Source: Sediminibacterium sp.
GTDB lineage: Bacteria > Bacteroidota > Bacteroidia > Chitinophagales > Chitinophagaceae
Length of the DNA: 15,321 nucleotides
NCBI GenBank assembly: GCA_023263235.1
Contig: JALQXE010000156.1
Span: 1 to 15,321, forward strand
Reading direction: 5' to 3'
The notes under the pieces are model-generated. The model was given only the letters and a program-made list of their open reading frames with translations. It had not been told where the DNA came from and did no database searches. A program made the position numbers and the translations under genes. Of this stretch, positions 1 through 7,400 are shown piece after piece (position 1 is the stretch's first letter; each line of letters starts with the position of its first letter).

Positions 1-668
1 CTAATCATCCAGAATGTTATTTAATGGTAGTGTTGGTTGATGAACGTCCCGAGGAGGTTACCGATGTAGAACGTTCTGTAAAAGCAGAAGTAATTGCTTC
101 TACTTTTGATGAGCCCGCAGAAAAACACGTAAAGGTTTCTACCATGGCTTTGCAAAAAGCAAAACGTTTGGTAGAGTGCGGACACGATGTGGTTATTTTA
201 TTAGATTCTATTACACGTTTAGCACGTGCTCACAATACGGTTGCGCCAAGTTCTGGTAAAGTATTATCGGGTGGTGTGGAAGCGAATGCAATGCAAAAAC
301 CAAAACAATTTTTTGGAGCGGCACGTAAAATTGAAAATGGTGGATCTTTAACCATTATTGCTACCGCCCTTGTGGATACGGGTTCTAAGATGGACGAAGT
401 AATCTTTGAAGAGTTCAAGGGAACAGGTAATATGGAATTGGTATTGGATCGTCGTTTAGCAAACAAACGTATTTTCCCCGCAATTGATTTAACGGGTTCA
501 AGTACACGACGCGATGATTTATTATTATCAGCAGATGTATTACAAAGAATGAATATTTTACGTTTGTTCTTGAACGATATGAACACCGACGAGGCAATGA
601 ATGAATTATTAAAACGCATGCGCGGCACCAAAGACAACGAAGAGTTTTTGGCCAGCATGAATCGTTAG
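1..668 (+). CDS. rho: Transcription termination factor Rho, C-terminal part (5' end outside window)
   Basis: Rho is the hexameric RNA-dependent ATPase that pulls nascent transcripts off RNA polymerase. The open frame is continuous from base 3, so the gene enters from the left edge; 221 codons are visible. The start is homologous to the Rho core ([18 protein letters not shown]). It is followed by the Walker B region [12 protein letters not shown], the secondary RNA-binding loop region [20 protein letters not shown], the segment around [20 protein letters not shown], and TRRDDLL, which carries the arginine-finger equivalent. The P-loop and the N-terminal RNA-binding domain lie upstream of the window. 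The tail LASMNR ends at TAG, at the family's usual C-terminus, so nothing is missing at the 3' end. A perfect hairpin follows after 3 bases. Identification is secure by direct similarity to well-known Rho sequences. Confidence 0.97.
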   Translation, partial: NHPECYLMVVLVDERPEEVTDVERSVKAEVIASTFDEPAEKHVKVSTMALQKAKRLVECGHDVVILLDSITRLARAHNTVAPSSGKVLSGGVEANAMQKPKQFFGAARKIENGGSLTIIATALVDTGSKMDEVIFEEFKGTGNMELVLDRRLANKRIFPAIDLTGSSTRRDDLLLSADVLQRMNILRLFLNDMNTDEAMNELLKRMRGTKDNEEFLASMNR

Positions 669-671
669 AAT

Positions 672-705
672 AAAAAAGGCGCTATATTCTTTAAGCGCCT
701 TTTTT
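672..705. terminator. Bidirectional intrinsic terminator between rho and nadD
   Basis: Two perfect 12-base arms (672-683 and 694-705, AAAAAAGGCGCT and its complement) flank a 10-base loop. The stem starts with A6 and ends with T6, so it gives a GC-rich hairpin plus U-tract on both strands. It can end rho (+) and the convergent nadD (-). A factor-independent terminator directly follows the gene for the termination factor itself. Confidence 0.9.
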
Positions 706-778
706 ATTTTACTCTTATGATTTTACCTTTCTTCACATCGTGCGGTTTTTCCTTTTTAACATTGGGCGCTTTCGTGAC

Positions 779-1351
779 CTACTCCTTGAAATAATTATTG
801 TTTTCAATTTCTTCACGCACTTTTTCCGGAACTAAATAACGAATGGTAATTCCTTCTTTTCTATTATTTCTAATTAGTGTTGCAGATAATTCTAACATAG
901 GTGCTTCTAAATAAGTAATGTTTGCACCATAGGTATCTGTGATTTCAAATCCCGGTCTTCTATAAACAATGAAGCTATAATTTTTAATGAGCGTTTCGAA
1001 GTTTTTCCATTTTGGCAAATTTTGAAAACTATCTCCGCCCATTATTACCGAAAATTCGTGTTGAGGATATTGTTCCGTTAAATAGGCAAGGGTGTCAATA
1101 GTATAAGATGGCTTGGGTAATTTAAATTCTATATCCGAGACGCGTAATTGAGGATCATCTTCAATAGCGATATTGGCTAAATGCAATCGATCGTATTCGT
1201 TTAATAAACTGCTTTGTGTTTTATGTGGGTTTTGGGGAGAGACCACCAACCATATTTGTTTAATGTCAGCATGATTGGCAATATAACTTGCTACCATCAA
1301 GTGCCCATTGTGAATGGGATTAAAACTACCAAAAAACAAGCCTATTTTCAT
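779..1351 (-). CDS. nadD: Nicotinate-mononucleotide adenylyltransferase
   Basis: NadD transfers AMP from ATP to nicotinate mononucleotide, giving deamido-NAD in cytosolic NAD synthesis. The 190-residue protein has the usual length. It opens with the nucleotidyltransferase signature GSFNPIHNGHL (residues 8-18; H14-x-G-H17). The second signature is LSATLIR at 155-161, the counterpart of the (I/L)SxTxIR phosphate-binding motif, and RYLVP follows as in the family. The ATG is the first codon of a canonical N-terminus (MKIGLFFGSFNP). It lies 29 bases downstream of feoA on the same strand, with no clear promoter between, so the two are probably co-transcribed. It ends at TAG. The same frame stays open for 24 more lysine-rich codons, ending in a TAA at 704-706 that touches the terminator stem. 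Confidence 0.95.
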   Translation of the reverse strand: MKIGLFFGSFNPIHNGHLMVASYIANHADIKQIWLVVSPQNPHKTQSSLLNEYDRLHLANIAIEDDPQLRVSDIEFKLPKPSYTIDTLAYLTEQYPQHEFSVIMGGDSFQNLPKWKNFETLIKNYSFIVYRRPGFEITDTYGANITYLEAPMLELSATLIRNNRKEGITIRYLVPEKVREEIENNNYFKE

Positions 1352-1380
1352 TATAACTTATTGATTGTCAATTATTTAAA

Positions 1381-1608
1381 TTATTTCGCGGGCGTTATAA
1401 GTATGCTCTCGGCCTCATCCATTCTTAAACTTAATTGATATCCGGCCACCGAAATACTAATGGGATCACCCAGGGGAGCAATTTGTTCAACAGTTATAAA
1501 TTCTCCAGGTATGCAGCCCATCTCCATTAATTTTAAAAAGATTTCATCGTTTTCAAATGAATGAATTGTGCCCGATTCTCCAATATGCAGTTGTGATAAT
1601 TTCTTCAT
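1381..1608 (-). CDS. feoA: FeoA family ferrous iron transport protein
   Basis: FeoA is a small cytosolic SH3-like protein that supports the FeoB ferrous iron transporter. The 75-residue length fits a single FeoA domain. Visible landmarks are the KLMEMGCIPGE turn (residues 26-36), APLGDPISISVAGYQLSLR (44-62) and the closing DEAESILI, all at the family's usual spacing. The chosen ATG gives the typical start MKKLSQLHIGESG, and a promoter box lies 10 bases upstream. No feoB is present on either side, which is unusual because feoA is often next to or fused to feoB. Here it is paired with nadD instead. A role as a stand-alone iron-linked regulator or adaptor is possible but is inference. Confidence 0.9.
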   Translation of the reverse strand: MKKLSQLHIGESGTIHSFENDEIFLKLMEMGCIPGEFITVEQIAPLGDPISISVAGYQLSLRMDEAESILITPAK

Positions 1609-1617
1609 GATTCATCA

Positions 1618-1625
1618 CAAAGATA
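1618..1625 (-). promoter_or_regulatory. Bacteroidota -7 box for feoA-nadD
   Basis: Read on the minus strand this is TATCTTTG, a full match to the Bacteroidota -7 consensus TAnnTTTG. Nine bases separate it from the feoA ATG, so the mRNA leader would be only a few bases. A TTTG at 1641-1644 (minus) is closer than the usual -33 spacing, so I do not claim a -33 element. Confidence 0.65.
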
Positions 1626-1688
1626 GTTTCATTTCTAACACAAATACTTACGAGATTTGGAGCAATAATTTTGCTTAAAATTCGTATA

Positions 1689-1696
1689 AATATTTG
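1689..1696 (+). promoter_or_regulatory. Possible -7 box for ybeY
   Basis: AATATTTG matches TAnnTTTG at 5 of the 6 fixed positions. It lies 14 bases upstream of the ybeY ATG in the divergent feoA/ybeY spacer. Similar boxes in the same place before other genes here support it, but AT-rich DNA produces such matches easily. Confidence 0.35.
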
Positions 1697-1710
1697 AAAG
1701 ACATTCAACT

Positions 1711-2148
1711 ATGTACATGACCATCTCCTTTAATAAAGCCGATAAATCCATTACCCTGGGTAATCGTATGGCCCTAAAAGGTTTTTTGGAAAAGCAAATG
1801 AAAAAGGAGGGTATTCGAATTGAGTGTTTACAGTATGTTTTTTGTTCTGATAAATACTTACTTGGTATAAACAAGCAGTTTTTAAACCACGATTACTATA
1901 CAGACATCATCAGTTTTGACCTTTCTGAAACAAAAGGGGTGTTAATTGGCGACATATATATAAGTGTAGATCGCGTGAAAGAAAATGCCAAAACCATGAA
2001 AACCAAGCAACCCGATGAGCTATTAAGGGTTATTTTTCATGGTGCCTTGCATTTTTGTGGATACAAGGACAAAAAAACCGCTGATGCTAAACTAATGAGA
2101 GCCATGGAAGACAAATGGATCAAGGCTTATTTGAAGTTGACGAAGTAG
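1711..2148 (+). CDS. ybeY: Endoribonuclease YbeY (16S rRNA 3'-end maturation)
   Basis: YbeY is a zinc-dependent endoribonuclease for 16S rRNA 3'-end processing and ribosome quality control. The 145-residue protein carries TDIISFD (64-70) and the metal motif FHGALHFCGYKDK. H110 and H114 are the first two zinc ligands. The third ligand, His in Escherichia coli (HxxxHxxxxxH), is replaced here by D120 at the same spacing; as I recall, GYKDK is the normal Bacteroidota form rather than a defect. The C-terminal AKLMRAMEDKW matches the family helix. The start is ambiguous: MYMTISF offers ATG at 1711 and 1717, and homologues support either. Divergent from feoA; the repeat-rich spacer begins right after its TAG. 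Confidence 0.93.
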   Translation: MYMTISFNKADKSITLGNRMALKGFLEKQMKKEGIRIECLQYVFCSDKYLLGINKQFLNHDYYTDIISFDLSETKGVLIGDIYISVDRVKENAKTMKTKQPDELLRVIFHGALHFCGYKDKKTADAKLMRAMEDKWIKAYLKLTK

Positions 2149-2156
2149 TGCGTTTA

Positions 2157-2184
2157 AATAAATGTTCCATGGGGAACATTTATT
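2157..2184. repeat. Palindrome 1 of the pre-mnmG cluster (ParB-site-like arms)
   Basis: Perfect 12-base arms (2157-2168, 2173-2184) flank ATGG. The inner 16 bases, TGTTCCATGGGGAACA (2163-2178), have the arms and spacing of a ParB site (TGTTCC-N4-GGAACA), but the central four bases are ATGG instead of ACGT. No T-tract follows, so a terminator role for ybeY is not obvious. Confidence 0.75.
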
Positions 2185-2219
2185 ATAAATCTTACCCACT
2201 TATCAGAAGCCTTGCTTCT

Positions 2220-2241
2220 TCTTGTTCCATGGGGAACAAGA
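2220..2241. repeat. Palindrome 2 of the pre-mnmG cluster
   Basis: Nine-base arms (2220-2228, 2233-2241) flank ATGG. It repeats the exact 16-base core TGTTCCATGGGGAACA (2223-2238) of palindrome 1 but has different outer flanks, so the core is what the two share. A small separate stem AGAAGC-CTT-GCTTCT sits directly before it at 2205-2219. Confidence 0.75.
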
Positions 2242-2242
2242 G

Positions 2243-2259
2243 CTCGCGAAGCGAGTGAT
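2243..2259. repeat. Interspersed element CTCGC-GAA-GCGAG-TGAT, copy 1
   Basis: A five-base stem with a three-base loop (2243-2255) is followed by TGAT. The AGCGAGTGAT part (2250-2259) recurs at 2315-2324 and 2369-2378. It directly follows palindrome 2. Confidence 0.7.
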
Positions 2260-2272
2260 GAATGATGTTAGA

Positions 2273-2308
2273 TTCTAATAAATGTTGTTTTAAGAACATT
2301 TATTAGAA
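2273..2308. repeat. Palindrome 3 of the pre-mnmG cluster (36 bp)
   Basis: Perfect 14-base arms (2273-2286, 2295-2308) flank an 8-base centre, GTTTTAAG. Its outer arms share AATAAATGTT / AACATTTATT with palindrome 1. The TGTT-N8-AACA frame has the same spacing as the other palindromes, but the CC/GG inner arms are lost. Confidence 0.75.
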
Positions 2309-2314
2309 CGAAAT

Positions 2315-2328
2315 AGCGAGTGATTAAA
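2315..2328. repeat. Interspersed element AGCGAGTGATTAAA, copy 2 (half element)
   Basis: Only the right half of the CTCGC...GCGAG stem is present. AGCGAGTGATTAAA is identical over 14 bases to copy 3 (2369-2382). It follows palindrome 3 by 6 bases. Confidence 0.65.
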
Positions 2329-2361
2329 CTATTTACTAATTAAGAAAGTGTCCCACGAGAA

Positions 2362-2382
2362 CTCGCGCAGCGAGTGATTAAA
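2362..2382. repeat. Interspersed element CTCGC-GCA-GCGAG-TGAT, copy 3
   Basis: A five-base stem with loop GCA (2362-2374) is followed by TGATTAAA. It is the same element as copy 1 with one loop change. The bases just before it (2349-2361, TGTCCCACGAGAA) resemble a decayed ParB-type left arm. Confidence 0.7.
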
Positions 2383-2393
2383 ATAAATACTAA

Positions 2394-2427
2394 ATATTAA
2401 AACGTTCCACGTGGAACGTTTTAATAT
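2394..2427. repeat. parS: 34-bp perfect palindrome with ParB-binding-site (parS) core
   Basis: Each half (2394-2410 and 2411-2427) is the exact reverse complement of the other. The centre GTTCCACGTGGAAC (2404-2417) equals the inner 14 bases of the widely conserved parS consensus TGTTNCACGTGNAACA; only the outermost pair differs (C...G instead of T...A). It ends 27 bases before the mnmG ATG and 12 bases before the -7 box, so a bound protein would cover the -33 region. parS is known to occur near oriC and near mnmG/rsmG/parAB clusters in many bacteria; parA, parB and rsmG are not in this window. The palindrome is certain. ParB binding is inference. Confidence 0.6.
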
Positions 2428-2439
2428 AAAATCCCATCT

Positions 2440-2447
2440 TATCTTTG
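2440..2447 (+). promoter_or_regulatory. Bacteroidota -7 box for mnmG
   Basis: TATCTTTG is a full match to TAnnTTTG, within TATCTTTGCAACC, a very typical Bacteroidota promoter context. Seven bases separate it from the mnmG ATG, so the leader would be nearly absent. No TTTG is visible at the -33 distance, which falls in the right arm of the 34-bp palindrome. Confidence 0.7.
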
Positions 2448-2454
2448 CAACCTT

Positions 2455-4323
2455 ATGTTTCCAAAATACAATGTAATAGTAGTAGGTGCCGGTCATGCCG
2501 GCTGTGAGGCGGCTGCGGCGGCAGCCAATATGGGCAGTAAAGTATTGCTTGTAACCATGAATATGCAGACCATTGCACAAATGAGTTGTAATCCAGCCAT
2601 GGGTGGAATTGCTAAGGGTCAAATTGTTAGAGAGATTGACGCCCTAGGTGGTTATAGCGGAATAGTATCAGATTTAAGCACTATCCAATTTAGGATGTTA
2701 AATAAAAGCAAGGGACCTGCCATGTGGAGCCCCAGGACTCAAAATGATAGACATTTGTTTGCCGCTAAGTGGAGAGAGCTTTTGGAGAAAACCCCAAATG
2801 TGGATTTTTATCAGGACTCGGTAAACGAATTAATCATCAAAAATGGGAAGGCCTGTGGTGTTAAAACAAGTCTGGGTCACTTAATTGAATCAGATGCGGT
2901 GGTTATAACAAGCGGAACCTTCCTAAATGGTATCATTCATATTGGAGAGAAGCAAATAGGTGGTGGTCGTGTGGCAGAAAAAGCTGCTACGGGAATTACC
3001 GAACAATTGGTTTCTTTGGGTATGGAGTCCGATAGACTAAAAACGGGAACGCCACCAAGGGTTGATGGTAGAAGCTTAGACTATACTAAAATGGAAGAGC
3101 AGAAAGGAGATGACGAGGTGGTTGGATTTTCATACTTAAATGTGCCAAGGGTGAAGCCAGAAAACCAGCGCTCTTGTTGGATCACCTATACTGATACCGT
3201 TGTTCACGACATTTTAAAAACCGGTTTTGATCGAAGCCCGATGTATGCTGGTCGGATTGAGGGCGTGGGGCCAAGATATTGTCCTAGTATTGAAGACAAG
3301 ATTAATAGATTTGCGGAAAGAGAGCGTCACCAGTTATTTGTTGAACCAGAGGGATGGAACACCGTAGAAATATATGTAAACGGATTTAGTACAAGTTTAC
3401 CGGAAGAGGTACAATACGAAGCGCTTCGTAGGGTTCCTGGATTTGCTAACGCCAGAATGTTCCGCCCCGGTTATGCCATTGAATATGATTTCTTTCAACC
3501 TACACAATTAAAATATACACTAGAAACAAAGGCGGTTGAAAATTTGTTTTTTGCAGGCCAAATAAATGGAACAACCGGATACGAAGAAGCCGCTTGTCAG
3601 GGTATTATGGCAGGCATGAATGCACACCTAAAAATTACGCACCAGGCGCCATTTATATTAAATCGAAGCGATGCCTATATTGGAGTGTTAATTGATGATT
3701 TAATTGGAAAGGGAACAAATGAACCCTACAGAATGTTTACATCGCGCGCGGAATTTAGAACCCTATTGAGACAGGATAACGCCGATTTACGTTTAACCGA
3801 AATAGGATATAAACTTGGACTGGCAAAGGAAGAAAGGATGCGACGTGTTGAGCTTAAAAACAATGAAGTTGCAGATATAAAAAATATTTTATTAAACCAC
3901 GCTATTGAACCATCCGAAATAAACGAGTTTTTAACGAGTGTAGATTCAGCTGCATTAAATGAAAAACAAAAAGCAGCAAAGCTCGTATTGAGGCCAAACA
4001 TAAGTCTACAACAAATTCTAGAAAATTGTGTTTCCTTAAAAAACATATTGAATCACAAGGAAACGGAGTTTTTAGAGCAAGCAGAGATTCAGGTTAAATA
4101 CGAGCGCTATATTGAAAAAGAGAAAGAAATTGTGGACCGAATGGCATCTCTTGAAAATCTAGTCATTCCTGAGAATTTTGATTATGATAAGGTTGCTGCC
4201 CTTTCGATCGAGGCCTTGCAAAAATTCAAAAAAATTCGCCCGCTTACCATTGGGCAGGCTAGCAGAATCAGTGGCGTGAATCCAAGCGACGTTCAAATAT
4301 TAATGGTGTATATGGGTAGATAA
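2455..4323 (+). CDS. mnmG: tRNA uridine-5-carboxymethylaminomethyl modification enzyme MnmG
   Basis: MnmG (GidA) is the FAD enzyme that works with MnmE to place carboxymethylaminomethyl groups on the wobble uridine U34 of several tRNAs. The 622-residue length is typical. The FAD-binding GAGHAG is at 11-16. MSCNPAMGGIAKGQIVREIDALGG (43-66) includes C45, and the signature CPSIEDKI starts at C276; these cysteines correspond to the two conserved ones of the E. coli enzyme. The second signature AGQINGTTGYEEA begins at 367. The C-terminal helical tail (ASRISGVNPSDVQILMVYMG) is intact, so the gene is complete. The ATG gives the canonical MFPKYNVIVVGAGHAG. It is transcribed alone from the box at 2440, behind the palindrome cluster. 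mnmE and rsmG are not adjacent. Confidence 0.98.
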   Translation: MFPKYNVIVVGAGHAGCEAAAAAANMGSKVLLVTMNMQTIAQMSCNPAMGGIAKGQIVREIDALGGYSGIVSDLSTIQFRMLNKSKGPAMWSPRTQNDRHLFAAKWRELLEKTPNVDFYQDSVNELIIKNGKACGVKTSLGHLIESDAVVITSGTFLNGIIHIGEKQIGGGRVAEKAATGITEQLVSLGMESDRLKTGTPPRVDGRSLDYTKMEEQKGDDEVVGFSYLNVPRVKPENQRSCWITYTDTVVHDILKTGFDRSPMYAGRIEGVGPRYCPSIEDKINRFAERERHQLFVEPEGWNTVEIYVNGFSTSLPEEVQYEALRRVPGFANARMFRPGYAIEYDFFQPTQLKYTLETKAVENLFFAGQINGTTGYEEAACQGIMAGMNAHLKITHQAPFILNRSDAYIGVLIDDLIGKGTNEPYRMFTSRAEFRTLLRQDNADLRLTEIGYKLGLAKEERMRRVELKNNEVADIKNILLNHAIEPSEINEFLTSVDSAALNEKQKAAKLVLRPNISLQQILENCVSLKNILNHKETEFLEQAEIQVKYERYIEKEKEIVDRMASLENLVIPENFDYDKVAALSIEALQKFKKIRPLTIGQASRISGVNPSDVQILMVYMGR

Positions 4324-4378
4324 TTTTTAGCGCCCACCACTTATCAAAAAAAATAATTCCGGCGATTTTTCATACTAG

Positions 4379-4386
4379 TATTTTTG
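4379..4386 (+). promoter_or_regulatory. Bacteroidota -7 box for the amidohydrolase operon
   Basis: TATTTTTG is a full match to TAnnTTTG, 39 bases before the first amidohydrolase ATG. It gives a leader of roughly 30 bases, longer than for the other genes here. It sits in the 102-base mnmG/amidohydrolase spacer, where no strong terminator is visible. Confidence 0.5.
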
Positions 4387-4425
4387 TAGCTTTAGTTTAT
4401 TCTAAATTATTAAATACTGTCGCGC

Positions 4426-7400
4426 ATGAAGAGGATCTTTTTATGGCTTACACTTGTTACAATAAGTGTATCAACAAATGCACAGGAAACTTTTCCGGTT
4501 AACGGAATAAGAGACGTACGCTCTGGTTTGTATGCATTTACAAACGCAACCGTTGTGCAAAACTCAACAACAAAAATTGAAAAGGGAACCCTACTTATTA
4601 AACAGGGTAAAATCATTGCAGTGGGCGCAAGTGTAGCTATACCCGCAGAGGCCGTTGTGGTAGATTGCAATGGAAAATACATTTACCCATCATTTATTGA
4701 TGCATATACTAATTATGGTATAAGCAATTCGGCAAGACCAGCCGGTGCATTTAATTATGGCGCTCCTGCTCAGTTTGTATCCAACAAACCGGGTGCTTAC
4801 AATTGGAATCAAGCAATAAAACCAGAAACAAACGCATATGAAATTTTTGCACCCGACGAAACGGCAGCAAACGGTTATAGAGCAAATGGATTTGGAACTG
4901 TGTTTACACATGTTAAAGATGGTATCGCGCGCGGTACGGGTGCCGTGGTTACTTTGGCTACAGACGATGCGCATCAAGCATTAATTAAAACAAAAGCTGC
5001 TGCAGTATATTCATTTGAAAAGGGTTCTTCTACACAATCCTACCCAAGTAGCTTAATGGGAAGCATCGCATTGCTTCGTCAAACTTATTTGGACGCAAAG
5101 TGGTATCAAACAAAACCAAGTGCGGAAGGAACCAATCTTTCATTAGAAGCATTTAATGCAACGCAGTCTATCCCTCAAATTTTTGCAGCTGATGATAAGT
5201 GGTCTACACTTAGGGCGCACAGAATTGGCGCAGAGTTTGGTGTACAATATATTTTAAAGGGTGCCGACAATGGTTACCAAAGAATTGATGAGTTAGCAAA
5301 AACAAAAGCTTCGTTTATACTAGGAATAGATTTTCCGGCTGCCATGGACGTTGAAGACCCTAACGATGCAAGATTTGTTTCTTTAGCCGACATGAAACAT
5401 TGGGAATTGGCTCCAACAAACCCAGCTGCTTTTGAAAAAGCAAATATTCCCTTTAGCATTAGTGCATCTGAAATGAAGGATGCAAAAATGTTTTTAGGAA
5501 ATTTAAGAAAGGCTATAGGCGCCGGTTTGTCTGAAGCTAAAGCATTGGAAGCTTTAACAAAAACACCCGCTACACAAATTGGTGTTTATGACCAAGTGGG
5601 ATCTCTTGAAACAGGAAAGTGGGCAAATTTTATTATTACAACCGAACCGCTATTTAATAGTAATTCCAAAATTATTGAGAACTGGGTGCAGGGAAAAAAA
5701 TATGATGTAAACTCAATAGAGTGGATGAACCTTGCTGGAAAATATAAATTAACCATTCAAAGCGGAACAAATAGCACCGATTATAATTTAGAGGTTAAAA
5801 AAGATTTAACCGCTCAAATTGTTGGACAAGACACCCTAAGTGCAAAAATAACCGCAAACGAGTCTATCATTAAAATAAGCTTTGCGACCAAAAAGGGAAA
5901 AGATGCCGAGCAGGTGAGATTGGGAGGTGTAATAGTTGGGAACAACTGGAATGGTGTTGGTACAGACGCTGTTGGAAACAAAACCACTTGGACAGCAACT
6001 TTAGTAGGACCCCTAACCACATCCGCAGAAAAAAAGAGAGAGAATGTTGATGCTACAAAGCCATTGGCAAAAGTAACCTATCCGTTTTTGGGATTCGGTA
6101 ACGAAACAATTCCAAGTCAAGAAACCATCTTAATTAAAAACGCTACGGTGTGGACAAGCGAAAAAGAGGGTGTATTACAAAACACCGATGTTTTGGTAAA
6201 AGCGGGTAAAATTGCAAAGATCGGAAACAACATTTCTGAAAACACCGCAAGAGTAATTGATGGAACCGGAAAACATTTGAGTGCGGGTATCATTGATGAG
6301 CATTCCCATATTGCTGCATTGTCAATTAATGAAGGTGCTCAATCCGTAACAAGCGAAGTGCGTATTGGTGATAATATGAATCCGGAAGACATTAATATCT
6401 ATCGTCAATTAAGCGGTGGTGTTACCACATCACATATTTTACACGGATCTGCAAACACCATTGGTGGTCAAACCCAATTAATGAAGCTTCGCTGGGGTGC
6501 AACCGACGAGGGATTAAAATTTGCAGGTGCTGATCCTTTTATAAAATTCGCATTGGGTGAAAATGTAAAAAGAACTACCTCTACAAACAACAATAGATTT
6601 CCAGACACAAGAATGGGCGTTGAAGAGGTTTTGAATGATGCTTTTGATAGAGCCATTGATTATCAAAAAGCATTAAAAGCAAACCCGAACACAAGAAGAG
6701 ATTTGGAATTGGATGCGTTGGTTGAAATTTTGAACAAAAAAAGATTCATTACTTGTCACTCTTATGTACAACCTGAAATTACTTATGCAATGCGCATTGG
6801 TGATAAATATGGTTTTACATTTAATACGTTTACACACATTTTAGAGGGTTATAAAGTAGCGGATAAAATGAAGCTGCATGGCGCTAGTGCTTCTACCTTC
6901 TCTGATTGGTTCATGTATAAAACCGAAGTGCAAGATGCAATTGCTTATAACGCAGCTATTATGCAAAAAGTGGGCTTAAACGTTTGTATTAATTCTGATG
7001 ACGCCGAAATGGCAAGACGTTTAAACCAAGAAGCGGGCAAGGTGGTTAAATATGGCGGCGTGTCTGAACAAGAGGCGTTAAATATGGTTACCATTAATCC
7101 AGCAAAAGCACTTCATGTTGCCGACAGGGTTGGTAGCATAAAAGTGGGTAAGGATGCAGACCTGGTGTTGTGGACCGACAATCCACTAAGCATTTATGCG
7201 AAATCACTATACACCATTGTTGATGGTGTGGTATATTTTGACAGAGACAAAGACACCGAAATGCGCAAAACGGTTGCTGCTGAAAAAGCCCGTTTAATTC
7301 AAAAAATGTTGGGCGACAAAAAATCTGGGGCGCCAACAAGACCCGCTACAGCAAGTTTACAAACAATTTTACATTGTGCCGATCACGATCACGAGGATGG

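Noticed and set aside
230..658. Open frame of 142 codons antisense to rho
   Set aside because: The rho frame is conserved over the same bases; the antisense protein has no recognisable motif. The same applies to the antisense frames inside mnmG, the amidohydrolases, polA and the prolyl isomerase gene.
2349..2362. A fifth ParB-type site (TGTCCCACGAGAAC)
   Set aside because: The left arm is close to the consensus but the right arm is not symmetric; at best a decayed remnant.
2149..2454. CRISPR array
   Set aside because: The repeats are palindromes of differing sequence with no constant repeat/spacer lengths, and there are no cas genes.
2329..2622. 97-codon minus-strand frame across the mnmG start
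   Set aside because: It runs through the promoter and palindrome into the FAD-binding region of mnmG; composition and motifs do not suggest a gene.
4331..4370. Terminator after mnmG (CGCC ... GGCG then T5)
   Set aside because: Only four pairs around a 26-base loop; too weak to list.
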